Assembly (NCBI RefSeq): GCF_900496995.4
Contig: NC_044019.1
Coordinates: 8,095,501-8,159,500 of the forward strand
Reading direction: 5' to 3'
From: Aquila chrysaetos chrysaetos
Lineage: Eukaryota > Chordata > Aves > Accipitriformes > Accipitridae
DNA: 64,000 nucleotides
In this document: positions 12,275 through 24,500 of the stretch, piece after piece
How the letters are laid out: the number at the start of each line of letters is the position of its first letter
Position numbering within the stretch: the stretch's first letter is position 1
The notes under the pieces: generated by a model
What the model was told of the DNA's origin: nothing
Seen by the model: the letters and a program-made list of their open reading frames with translations, nothing else
The model's database searches: none
Program-made: the position numbers and the translations under genes

Positions 12275-13630
12275 AAGTTTCACATGGAACCTAGTCTCAT
12301 TGCTGAGATTTTCTTCCCTCAGAGCGAACAGGCTGACTAGTCTTGGAAATGAATTGACCATCCTGAGAGAGCACAAGCTGGAACTACTTCTAGTAATAGA
12401 TATTAGCAACTAATGTGCAGATAACTAGTATTTGGAATTAGTGAACCATGGAGACAGTATTTATCAGTTTATATTTTTATGTAACTAAAATCTTGTGATT
12501 TTGCTTTCTGTAATGTATTTATTCCCTGTCCCAACTGTATGCTGAAGTGTGATCAATAATTGGAGATGTCTTGTTTTTGACAAGTGGCACAACTTTAACA
12601 TTTTATATGTATAAGTAACTTTGTTGGAGTGGAATAAGAATGACATTCAAAGAGGGCACAACACCAATTCACATTACCTTAATGCAGCAGTTTCTAAAGT
12701 CTCCAGTATCTGCCCCATGGTTTTATTAGTCTCCAAGTGGCTGTGGTTCTAGATTCTCTTGAAGAGAAAGATGATGTTACAGATTGAAAGGCAAGGAGAA
12801 GTACGTATGGATGATAGTTGGAACCACTGCGTGCTGGTCAGTTTAGCCTTGAGACTCGTGACTGTGTAGTTTAATTTTCTGAGAGTGGTTGGGGTGGTTC
12901 TTTTCCAAAATGCATCATTTGAGGACAGGATGTTCTTTGACTTACAATCTAACAATACAACTTCCTTAGAGAAACTAGCTGGTGGCTTATTATTGGACAA
13001 ATAAATATCTTCCAATGCTGACTTTCAAGCACTAGAAATACAATGTTTAGCTGCTTGCTCCTAATTGTTTTTAGAAGCTTCTAGGGAGAAAATCACACAA
13101 AAATGAGGAATTGGGCACCTAAGTTTACAAGCTAGCAAGATAGATGAGTATTAGCAGAAATCTTGCTTCCGAAGTAGTACTCTTAAAGCTCACTTGTAGT
13201 GTATCAGTAAATATTACGTGTGGCTTGTGAACATCTGGTATTTTCTATACTTTATGAAACAAAGTACAGAAACTGAGTGAGTCAAGTGCTAGGTTTTTCA
13301 GGCTGAGGATATGTATGCAAATGAAAAAGATTGCTGGTTCCAACTGTCTTGCTAGTAGAGCTGGACAGAATGTAGCAGCCACTCCCTGCTTCGATGTAGC
13401 TCTGAACTGAAATGCACTGAGGGAACAGTGATCTGTCCAAAGCCCAATGGAGTGTGGTAAATGCAGCATACTGACCCATTTTGTATTTAATCCTTATTCC
13501 ATGTCTCCTGTATAATAAAGTAAATGTGAAAGCTGGGAAGGGAGGGTGTTCTCCCAATTGCACAGTGGTTTGCACTATTGCGCCATCATTCCATCTAATA
13601 ACCATCAATAAACACTTTTAAAAGCCTATG
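12275..13630 (+). other. STX12: STX12 3' UTR with two polyadenylation signals
   Basis: Sequence after the STX12 stop has no long meaningful frame and carries AATAAA at 13514-13519 and again at 13607-13612. The distal one is followed by a T/G-bearing stretch and is the likelier end, giving a 3' UTR of roughly 1.35 kb. The exact cleavage site is inferred. Confidence 0.7.
13607..13612 (+). terminator. STX12: Polyadenylation signal AATAAA (STX12, distal)
   Basis: Canonical hexamer in the sequence catcaataaacact, about 1.33 kb past the stop codon. A second hexamer lies about 90 bases upstream (13514-13519), so two mRNA ends are possible. Confidence 0.65.
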
Positions 13631-14749
13631 TCAGAGCTTCTTTCTCTTGCAGTTTAGACATTGGCATAGGTATGTTTGCAGTTCCCTCTGTAAGCAGGGT
13701 AGAAGACTTTGTATCAGCAACAGCAGTGTTTCCTCAAGCTTTAGTTCTGTGGTCCCTGATTAAGAATGGAACTAACTGGAAACACTGAATTACTTTCATG
13801 TGGACATACACAAAACTCCTCTACAGAGCCCTGTACAATAGCTGATCACAGAAAAATTAATCTGATGCCTCAGAACAGTGTTGGGTCAGCTTTGACTATA
13901 TGCCCGTTTCTGAAGCCTTTGCTGAGCCTGTAAAATCTGACTTGAAAGCAAGGGAACTGTGTGTTGTTCTGCTCCTTATTTAAAATATTCCTTCTGAATG
14001 GTAGAGCCTGCTGCTTTGTGCACTGCCTGCTGCAGGGGGAGAATCCTTTGGATGTCGTGCCTCCATCTGAAAATGAAAGCACTTACCTCCTTGCCATGCT
14101 TAAAAGGGAGCCTGGGTGCTTTATTTGTAGGATAATAGCCTGTTTTAGTGCTCTGGAAACTGGAATTGAGGACACCAGTCCAGCTTGCTGACCTCAGGAC
14201 TGCTGTAATTTCTTGACTCCTTTTTCCTCTTTCTTTGCATCATTGAACTTAGCAGTGGAACTGCTGCAGCAACTATTTTTAACAGCAGTCTTGACTAATG
14301 TTCCTTAGTATGAAAAATCACCATCAGAAACTCTCATCGCTGTTGCTGCAGCACTCTGGCACTAAGCGTTCCTGGCTGTCAGATGTGTTTTCTACTGCTC
14401 TGAGAGTTGCTGGAAACTTATTCTGGGAAGTCTGGCACTCGCCATGAGAGCCAGCAAAGGGATAAGCTTGTCGTGGTAGCTATCCCTGCCCTGCTCAGGG
14501 GTGCGAGAGCCTCTGAGCAACAGCTTTTAGGGGACCTGTGGCTCACTGGGATGATTCTGGCAAAATGTGGTTTTTCCCTCACAGGAGCTCAGGTACCTGT
14601 ACGTGTAACAAAGAGCAGGACCCCTGTTACCCGCCATTTAACTGCTTTTCTGTCTGCTGTTCAGTGGAAAGTTGAGGCGCTGAAACACGTGCTAAAAGGG
14701 GGTTTTGAAAACCTGCTACAGGAGGGCTCGATCCGGGCTGTTCCCCTGG
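13631..14749. other. Intergenic gap between STX12 and PPP1R8
   Basis: About 1.1 kb separates the inferred STX12 end from the CpG island of PPP1R8. I see no exon, repeat or RNA gene. Long open frames begin near 14407 only because base composition rises toward the island. Confidence 0.6.
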
Positions 14750-15560
14750 TGTTCGACTTCTCCCCGGCCCCCCGCCCCCGTCACCCCCTTCCTCCTCCCG
14801 CAGCAGCGAGGGGGGCGGCCGCCAGCTGCGACCGAGAAGGCGCGTCGGTGGACGGGGCCGGCGGGCACAGGGAGGCAGCGACGGGAGCCGGCGCGGCTCC
14901 CCGAGGAGGAGCAGCGAGGGGAGCCGGGACCTGCCTCCGAGCCGAGACCTGCCTCCGAGCCGCCACCAGGCCGCTGGGCCCAGCCCCGGGCGGCGGAGCC
15001 CCGCCCCGCCGGCGCCGCGCGGGGCACGCTGGGATCGCCTCCCGCGCCGGTCCTCCAGCTTCCCATCCTGCCCTCGGCCCGCCTGAATGGGGCAGATGCA
15101 AGATGGCGGCGAACGCGAACGCCGCCGGTGGCGGCGGCCTCTCGCTCTTCGAGTGCCCTAGCTGGTGAGCGGGCGGGCGGGGGGGCGGGCCGGGGCTGCG
15201 GCCGCTCCGCCGGGCCGCTCGCCTCTGGGGGTGCCGCGGGCCTCCCGCGGGTCTGCGGCGGAGCGCGGGTGCCCGCCGGGCCGGGCTGGGCCGGGGGAGT
15301 GGCGCCGGGCCGCGGGGCCGGGCTGGGGGAGCGTGGGGCGGGAAGGGCCGTGGGGCTGAGGGCCGCCTGGCCGGGCCTGCGCTCCCTGACACCGCGGAGG
15401 GGATGGCTGGCAGCTGCGGCGGCGCTGGGCCCGCCGGGGGTCCAGGCTCGGGAGCGCAGCGCTGCGGGCGCATCCATCGGCAGCGACGGCCTGCGGGCTG
15501 CCTCGGCTTCACGGCGAAGTGCGGCGCCGGCTGGAGATTCGGATGCTTCCCGGAGATGCT
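14750..15560 (+). promoter_or_regulatory. PPP1R8: CpG island and promoter region of PPP1R8
   Basis: Composition changes abruptly from AT-rich to dense in G, C and CpG, with several GC-box-like gggcggg motifs (for example around 15171-15190). It covers the 5' UTR, coding exon 1 and the start of intron 1 of PPP1R8. This is typical of a housekeeping promoter with dispersed starts; the transcription start itself cannot be placed by eye. Confidence 0.85.
15103..15164 (+). CDS. PPP1R8: PPP1R8 exon 1
   Basis: Encodes [20 protein letters not shown] plus two bases of Trp. The donor is gtgagc. The ATG sits in aagATGG, a strong initiation context. The frame stays open upstream, so the start choice rests on context and homology. 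Confidence 0.94.
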
Positions 15561-18500
15561 GTGTCTCTGCCCAACAGCTTAAACAGAATACGTGGTGCAG
15601 TACAGATTAAATCTTCTGCTCAAGTTTCTTATTCGTTACAAGAAATCTATCAGCTTGAAACTAGCCTGCGTTTTTTTCTTATCCTGAGTTAAGAAGTCAG
15701 GGCAAAGTGATGTGTTGGAGAAGCAGTATCAGGACCATGAATATGGCTGGGTTTAGAATTGTAGAAAAGTCTGTGTTGGAAGGAGTCTCTGGAAATCATC
15801 TGGTCCAACCTTCTGTTGAAAGCAGGGCCTTAGATTAGGTTACATGGGGCCCTGTTTCATTTGCTTTGATTTTTTTGATACATTGCTACATAGATCTTTG
15901 CTGTACCCTCGTCTCTGCGTGCCAGAACATTGATTATTGAGGGGATATGTGCAGTTATATTTTAAATCACTTAGAAAATGACAGTGTTACAGCTGAAGAG
16001 TCAAGCACTTGTATATTGGTATGAGCTAGCAATGCATGTGCATGCATGATTGCAGTCTTTAATTGCATAGTCATCTGGTTTTTACTACAGGTCCCCTACC
16101 TTTCAGTGCTTTGATGATAGTGCTCAGTGAATGGATGCTTAGTGAATATGCTTTTTAATTTTGACCTGTTTTATAAGTTCCTGCTTTAGTTAGTAAAAAC
16201 ATTTAACCCTCTCGTGGAAAAGAATTGCTCATGTATTTTATTATTTTATTTGTGCTGAACCTATGCAGTAACAAACATCTGTATGAGGCAAGGTGGTGCT
16301 CCATAAAATGATGATGTGATAGAGTAGATAAAGCAAAAAATTATTCAGTGTTAGTACTTTCTGGATGTTCAACGTGAAATTTGAAATATCATATCTTTAA
16401 TTTTTTTTTAGTGCTTTTATTCAGCAGTGCTCACAACTAGTGTTATATTCAGTGGTAAATTTGAATGACTTCTGCCTTTGAAAGCTATAGATTGAACAGC
16501 TGGAGAAGTATAACTTGTGAAATCCTTAGTTCCAGTAACTTGCATGCTATTGCAGAAGAATTCCTAAATAAATACCATCTGGAGGGGAGGACTGTAACAA
16601 CTATAACCGTGAGGGCCTCTTCAGCTACATACTTTCTGGCTTCTGCTACAAACAGGTCAGGGTCTCACAGACAGCGAGCTTTCTTCTCTGTGCTGACCTG
16701 ATTTGGTTTTGAAGCACAATCTGTTGTGCTGAACCATAGAGAAATGAGGTGGAAGGGGCGTCAGGGAGATGATCCAAGCCAGGGTTTCACATCCGCGAGG
16801 AAGGGGGTCATGTTCAGGTGCCAGGGCCTGTTTCATTCTGACATTTCTAAGAGTTTTGATAATTTGCTTTTTGCAACCTGAATGTCCTTTTACTCTAATG
16901 TTCTAAAATCCTTCTCGGGTAAAACAAGGCTCGTATATGGACTCTATCCTTATAGCATTTTAAGGAAGCTCTTTATTTTCCTTTGTATCTCTATTGTACA
17001 TATGCACATTGTAATATTTTAGAGACTGGATTTGGGCAAGCTGTTTGTTTATACTGGTATAGTGAAAGGCGTGCCTGATACAGTTTGATCTTAGTCAAAT
17101 TGTCATGTGTAGATGTGGCAATTAATATTACTGAAAGATTCGTTTTAGTGTGGAAAAACTTAACATTTTTCTTTAACACTCCTTTTGAAACAGGTAAGCT
17201 GTTGTTTCATAAGTGTAAAAAAAAAAAAAAACAAAAAAACAAAAAAAACAACAAAAAAATCCCAACAACCAAAAAACAACTGTAGCACAAAGCCAATACA
17301 GATAGCCTATTCTGCTGAATAAGCAACTGAAAATAGGAAGTATTAGGTAGTTATGGCTGGTGGCATTCCACTGCCTCATCCAGTAGGAGGGAGGAGCTCT
17401 TCTACCAGGTGGATTTATTTACTTCTGGTTTATTTTTCTAGTCTGCAAAAAAAGTAGAATATATTTCATGGTAAAACTTTACATGACTTCCACTGGCATC
17501 TACTGAATTACAGATTCTAGCTCACAGTGTTAAAGTATTTATTTCTTTCAGAGCAAACCAAAGAGCACACAGTTATGATATTGAATAAGTGATGGGTCTT
17601 TCACAGGTAGGATTCTCCAGAGTGAAAATGGTTTGCAGTAGCAGGCTTGGACCAATAGTATTGTTATCTGAAGCTCTGACTACCAGAAAGTCTCAGTGTA
17701 AACATATCCTGCAGGATCCTTGATGTCTTACACAAGCACTGAAAAGTCTTCTGTATAGGTAGCAATGTAGATCTTTGTAGGGAGAGCTTTGGGTGGCCAA
17801 AAAACATGGAGTTGCAGAGAGTCTTCATGGTCAGCAGCAGCTTCTTCTGTAGTGAATTATCTTCAGTCTCATCAACCTATATTAAAATCAAAATCACAGT
17901 CTTTACTTATCTATTTATTTTTCTGTCTCTAAGTCTGCCTGGACTTCAGAAGGGCCTTTGACACTGTCTCTCATGGCATACTCCTTGAGAAGCTGGCAGC
18001 TCATGGCTTAGACAAGTGTACTCTTTGCTGGGTAAAAAACTGGCTGGACGGACGAGCCCAGAGGGTTGTGGTGAATGGAGTTAAATCCGGTTGGTGGCCA
18101 GTCACAAGTGGTGTTCCCCAGGACTCAGTATTGGGGCTGGTTCTGTTTAATATCTTTATCAATGATCTGGATGAGGGGATCAAGTGCACCCTCAGTAAGT
18201 TTGCAGATGACACCAAGTTGGGAGGGAGGGTTGATCTCCTGGAGGGTAGGAAGGCTCTGCGGAGGGATCTGGACAGGCTGGATCGATGGGCCGAGGCCAA
18301 TTGTATGAGGTTCAACAAGGCTCAGTGCCAGGTCCTGCACTCGGGTTGCAACAACCCCATGCAGCGCTACAGGCTTGGGGAAGAGTTGCTGGAAAGCTGC
18401 CCGGCAGAAAAGGACCTAGGGGTTGTTGGTCAACAGCTGGCTGAATATGAGCCAGCAGTGTGCCCAGGTGCCATCCTGGCCTGTATCAGAAATAGCGTGG

Positions 18501-21500
18501 CCAGCAGGAGCAGGGAGGTGATTGTTCCCTTGTATTTGGCACTGGTGAGGCCACACCTTGAGTATTGTGTTCAGTTTTGGGCCCCTCACTATAAGAAAGA
18601 CATTGAGGTGCTGGAGCCTGTCCAAAGATGGGCAGTGAAGCTGGTGAAGGGTCTAAAGCACAAGTCTTACAAGGAGTGTCTGAGGGAGCTGGGGTTGTTT
18701 AGCCTGGAGAAAAGGAGGCTGAGGGGAGACCATATCGCTGAGGTGGGTCTGGTCTCTTCTGTCAGGTGGCTGGAGATGGGATGAGAGGAAGTGGCCTCAA
18801 GTTGCAGCAGGGGAGGTTTAGATTGGATATTAGGAAAAATTTCTTTACTGAAAGGGTTGTCAGGTGTTGGAACACGCTGCCCAGGGAAGTGGTTGAGTCA
18901 CCATCCCTGGAGGTATGCAAAAAGCACATAGACAAGGCACTTCAGGACATGGTTTAGTGGGCATGGTTGATGGTTGGACTCAATGATCTTAAAGGTCTTT
19001 TCCAACCTAAATGATTCTATGATTTTAAGTAGAACTGCCTTGGGGACTGCAAACACAGATCATGTGAGAAATAGATCTTAAATATAATCAACAGAAATAG
19101 TTTTTTTTTCCTTGTCTTTAAATTGTTGCCCATGCTTTTGAGGTTTGCCTCCATCATTGTATCTGTTCTTTCCTAACATGGATAGTGTTTCAGTATCCAG
19201 TTTCCAGAAAAGACCTCTCTACTGAAATTCAAAGTTTTAATCGGTTTTAAGTTCTGGCCTTGATTTGGTTCTTATGCTCCTATAGGTTATTTCTTCATAG
19301 TTCATAAAATATTTATTCTTTCTTTTCTTGTGTTTCCAAGAGTTAAAACTAGCTCAAGACAGATGAAAAACAATGAATGCTGTCTTAGTAGTACTTGCTT
19401 ATGCTGGTACTTGTTTATGCATGTACTGTAATTCCTCCATATGTGTTAGTAAAGACATGGGCTATGCATTTAAAGTTGGAATAAAGATGTTGCCACTACT
19501 TTGTACGGATTAAAATTTAGCCATACCATGAGATTAGAAAATGTCTTTAGGTAACAATTACATATCCTAGCTTTATTAAGACTTTCCATACTTTCTGAGG
19601 TGGTTTTAGTGAGTAAAAGTAATTTATGTGAGGTGCAAATGATCTGGGGTGTAGTTTTGAGGTGACCATCAGATGTTTAATGGATACTTCCTGTCACTCC
19701 TTTTGTCCTGGTTTAACCTGCATTTTGGATTGTGAATCTTTCTTTACTCTCTGTCTTGACATGTCATTAGTTGGGATGTCAAGCTTTTTCTGGAATGTAC
19801 ATAAATTTGAAGTAGTATGTTTTAAAGGCAACAATTGTTTCTCTTCAGTTTCTGTGAGCCACGAACAAGCTGTTCGTGGCAATGACTGCACACAAATTTC
19901 TGGAGAAGATGAGCTCTTGGTTTATGGAAGTTCCACCCTGTCCTTGAAGTTGGGCATGAAGGTGTGTACAGTAGTTACATAGGCCAAGATTTGTAGGAAG
20001 CGGCTAAATTTAGGCTTCTGAGTCCACATTTAGAAACCTAAATAATTGACCTGATTTTAAACTAACACAATAGAATTAAAGTTGTCCTGTCTATGTCCTT
20101 AATAGCTACAACTCAAAATGTCTCTTTATACTGAGTAGGACGTACTTCAGTTAGGCTGCTGAGTTTCAACTGGATATAGCTGTTGTGTCCCAGTTGGCAT
20201 GTCAACATTGAATCTTAGCCGTGTCGAGGGGATACTGTCAGCTAATTGGTGAAACTTCAGCTCTGTTATTCAGTACTAATGGCTAGCATCACATCCCAAA
20301 GCATTAATGGCTTTGTCTTCTTTTTCTGAAATGTTTTACTTTTGTTATTCAATATGTTCCTTCCAGGAGCTTGGGGTTTTCTTTCTCTTCTTGGCTGTCT
20401 GTCCCTGATTTTTCCCATTACTCTATACTTCTGCAGTAGAGGGTTTGCCATCAGTGGCAGAAATAATATATATAAATTCCTTACAGAATCATCTTGGCAT
20501 AATGCACAGAGCATTGGAGTGGCCTGTAGAACACAAGGTGAAGAAACTGAAGAAACACATTTTTCTAATACAGAAGAAAGAATTTTTGCTTGTAGGTGGT
20601 TTAATATTTTAAAAACTTACGCTGGAACTTCTTTTTGTTCAGTGACATCCCTCTTAAATATTTCATTGTTCATCGTGTCTTCTATAAGGCCAACAAATCC
20701 ATACATGTGGCTACTGTGGGAAAACCTGAACTGTACTGTGTCCGCCTGCTAGACTGTATTTTGAAGGAGCTAATTATTCGAGGCCGCGAAGCAGATGTAT
20801 TATGTCTACCAAAGACTGACTTTGTCAGATGAACCAGCTTTCTTCAAGACTTTCTTTCAGAGCACACAGGAAATGATCATTTTAGGAAGCATCAGAGAGG
20901 CTTATACAAGAACTGTGAGTGTATAAGGAATTGATTTTGAGGAGGCAATAGCAGTTGAATAGAGTCTGTGGGCTGACCCTTTTAGTGTAGCTTCGTTGTT
21001 TTGGCTTTTTTGGTTTTTTTATTAATTACCTTGACAAAAGTGACCACAATACTTGTTGGTAACACAAGCACGGTCGACATAGAGGCCAGAGTATTATCCA
21101 GTCCTTTTGCTATAATTTGAAGACCAGAACAGATACAAGATAAAATGCAGAAGTGTAAGGTGGAAGATAGGGACTAAGAACAAGAACTACTTCTTAAAGC
21201 CAGAAATTTACTATTCAGAAGTAAAAGGACACAAGTTCATATTCAGAAACAAAAGGACATATATACAAGTACATAGGCTAATCACAGAATGACCATCAAT
21301 CAGTAGTAACATATAACTCTTCAAAAATAAATAAAAAGACTAATACTGATGTGTAGTAATATGTATCTCTTTGTAAGGTAGGGAAGTGTCAGTGCTGTTG
21401 TAGAAGGCACTGACACTAATGCATAGTCTGTTACCTGTACTTAATAAAGCTCTAATCAAACTGAAATAGATGCAGTGGGAAAATCCATTGATGGGGAAGC

Positions 21501-24500
21501 AACGATCTTACTTTGAGACAGAATAGAGCTTTAGTTGTCTATTAAAATAAAAACAACACTGGTTTTCACTGGCTAAAGTATTTTTAAAGAGGGATAGTAT
21601 TGGGGTTTTTTTTTTTGTTTAATAGCTGAAGGGAAAGAACAAAAAATTTAGGATGGAAATGAAAGGACTTGATCAAAAATTTAGGATGGAAATCAAACTG
21701 TCAGAATAACAAGGCTTTGGAACAGCTTCCTGGTAGGCATAAAGGTTAGGGTCCTGTCTTTTCTTCCTCTGATTTCTACAGGTAAATTACACTTCCAACA
21801 TACCTGTTCTCACTCTGAAAATGTAGGAATAATCTTATCAAATAATCATTGCATTGTTGCTCACTACTTAATATTCATTTTTCTATTTAATTCAGTGGCA
21901 TTTGAATTCAATTTTTTGATGCCATAAAACCTGTAGTTCTCTCTAATAGAATATTTATGGCCCAGCTCCCAGGAATTACATTTCGTATACAATTTCCAAA
22001 TTTCACTGTATTCCATGGAGACTTTGTTCCTGAGTAAGTAACCAAGGGAACCAGTAAAATCTAGTGCTGTGAGGAACTGCATTGTAACAAGAAAATGTAC
22101 GTAGTGCCAAGGTGAAGTTGGGCAAATGCTTTAATAGCAATGGAATGCTTTGTTCAGTTGAAGCAGCCACATTTCTCATCAGAAATCTTCCATAATATAC
22201 TCCTAAAACACAGTGCAATTTTTTTGTGTTCAGGAAAGGTCTGTAATCATCAAGTTTGAACCACAAGCTTTTTTAACCATTTCTTACAACTAGAAGCTTG
22301 GCGAGAATTATTTTAATGCTTCTAAGAGTAGAGGAAATCATAAATGCCTCCCATCAACCTGCTTTTTTTTTTTTAAAGTTCAAATGTCCTAACCATCATA
22401 TTTCCTCCAGACATAACAAGATTGGATCAGAATTTTTGGTCAGCTCTTTATCCAGTCCTCTTCCGAATGGGAAGAAACCATTCTGCATGAGCTAAAATAT
22501 TACCCAAAAGATTTTGGCCTTAACTTTGTCATAATACCTTCTTGTATTGTCGAAATAAGTCACCTAAACACATCCCAGTGCTAGCTTGGTCTCAATTTCT
22601 GTGGTGTGTATGCTGTGCTTTGAGAAAGGCGTATGACTCATTTCCATCACTGATGCACAAAATCAGCAACAACTTTGCATTCAACCAACATCTTGGTAAG
22701 AGGAGGATTTTTCTTTATTCTCATTTCCTTCTACAAAAAAGAGCAAAAAACCAGCCATACTAATTGAAAACAGCAGCCCAGATGGTTTGCGATCATATTG
22801 TGGTAGTGACCAATAACTTACACGTAAGCCTTAAGTATTCTGTCTTCTTGTATGCGCTCTGGACTTTTGGCCATCAGAAGCAAAGGGGTTTTGTGAGCTG
22901 AAGACTCTGTCTGGGTGGTCATATTTAACAACTAACACCAGACCTAATCTCCACAAATTTTTTCATTTTAATTTGTTAACTTACAGTTTAATTCCACAAT
23001 ACTGAGTGACAGTTCTTTCCACAAATTATGCAAGTGTTGGAAAAGGTACTCTCCTTGTTTTCAGATCCGGTGCACCTTGCTTCTTGTGTTTCAAGAAATA
23101 ATGAATACACTAGTTTTGTACCATTCATTAAGAGGACAAAGGAAATGGATACTTGCCTGTTTTTTTCCAAGCTTCTGAAGTGATGTACTCCTTTTTTTTT
23201 TTCCTTTTTTTTTTTTTTTCCCTTGCATGAAGGCATCCGTACTGGTTTTCATCCTTGTGCCCTTCTCAACAAGAGAACCAGAACTAATACATCATTCAAG
23301 ATGTGAAAACGTTTTTATAGTTTCTTCCTTGTGATGTCTCTGCTTTGTCAACTGTTGATGAGTGTTCTTCTGCTTCTTTTTGAACATAGTTGTGATGGCT
23401 CTAGATCTTTCCTGAGCGGCAATAAGGAGCCTGGAGCCCCTGGTTGTGTTTGCGTGCTTGAGGCGGTCTTTCTCTAGCATGTACTAGCACTCAGGAGTGC
23501 CAATTTCTGCCCCCCGCCCAGGATGTTTTCTCAAGCAGTAGTTCATTATCATGAGATTCATTTGCAGCATTTGAGTCTGATTTGAGTTTTCTGCATAACT
23601 GTTGTCATAAGTGATTTTTCTTATTTGTTCATTGGCTCCTTTTTTCTAGACCACATATAAACATCGGAGAGTCCTTGCAGAACCCTGCGCTTTCCTGACT
23701 CGTAATCATTTACATTGCCTCATGGATTAGTGGTTCTTTTCCCTGTCACACCTTAATTTCCATAAGACCATTTGATAATTTTGTCAAAAGCTTTTTTTAA
23801 AATGCCAGTCTACTGTACTGATAGCCTTGTTTACATTTTCTTGGTTGTCTCCAGTAATTCTGGTAGGTTGTGTGATACTACTTGCCTCCTCAAAACTCAT
23901 GTGAATTCTTTCTCTCAAGTATTAATTTTAAGTATTATCTCAATCAAAGGTATAGGAAGCTGTACTACAGATAGTTAGCCTAGACTCCTCTTCAGTCTGG
24001 AAAAAGAACAACTGAGAGATATGTTGGCTCTCTTGAATAGTGAACAGAGAGTCTGTAGGAGGCAAGTGTTTGCTGTCCTTTTGAGGAGAAGACCTAGAGT
24101 TTACAAAATGAAATTAATAGCAAGCAGATTTGTGGCCAGATAGTGGAAAAGGTGCTTCAGTTACATGTAGGTGATCTATGAAATTGTTTGTGTAAGATTC
24201 TGTCGAATGCATTAAGTTTGCATAGGTTCTTAGAGCAATTTAGAGAGAGCTGTTTAAACAGATAGCAACTATGGCTCAGGAAGTCCTTGAGTTGGTAACT
24301 TGGAAACTGGGAGAGTATTCCTGTGTGAGGCACCTGATACTGGTTACTGGAGGTAGTTTTTATTTTGCAAAAGGTTCCTTACTCTGGGTTTGTCAGTTTG
24401 ATCTGCCTGATACAATTTCACAGGAATGTGAAAGATTACAAGTAGAGTTCTTGAAGTCATACAGAAGCAGCACTGCTCTCTTGATTAAATAGTGCTCTCA

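Noticed and set aside
14705-15610. Open frames of 240-300 codons on both strands over the CpG island
   Set aside because: Low-complexity Ala/Arg/Pro/Gly translations in all frames are typical of CpG islands; only the PPP1R8 exon 1 frame has homology and splice logic.
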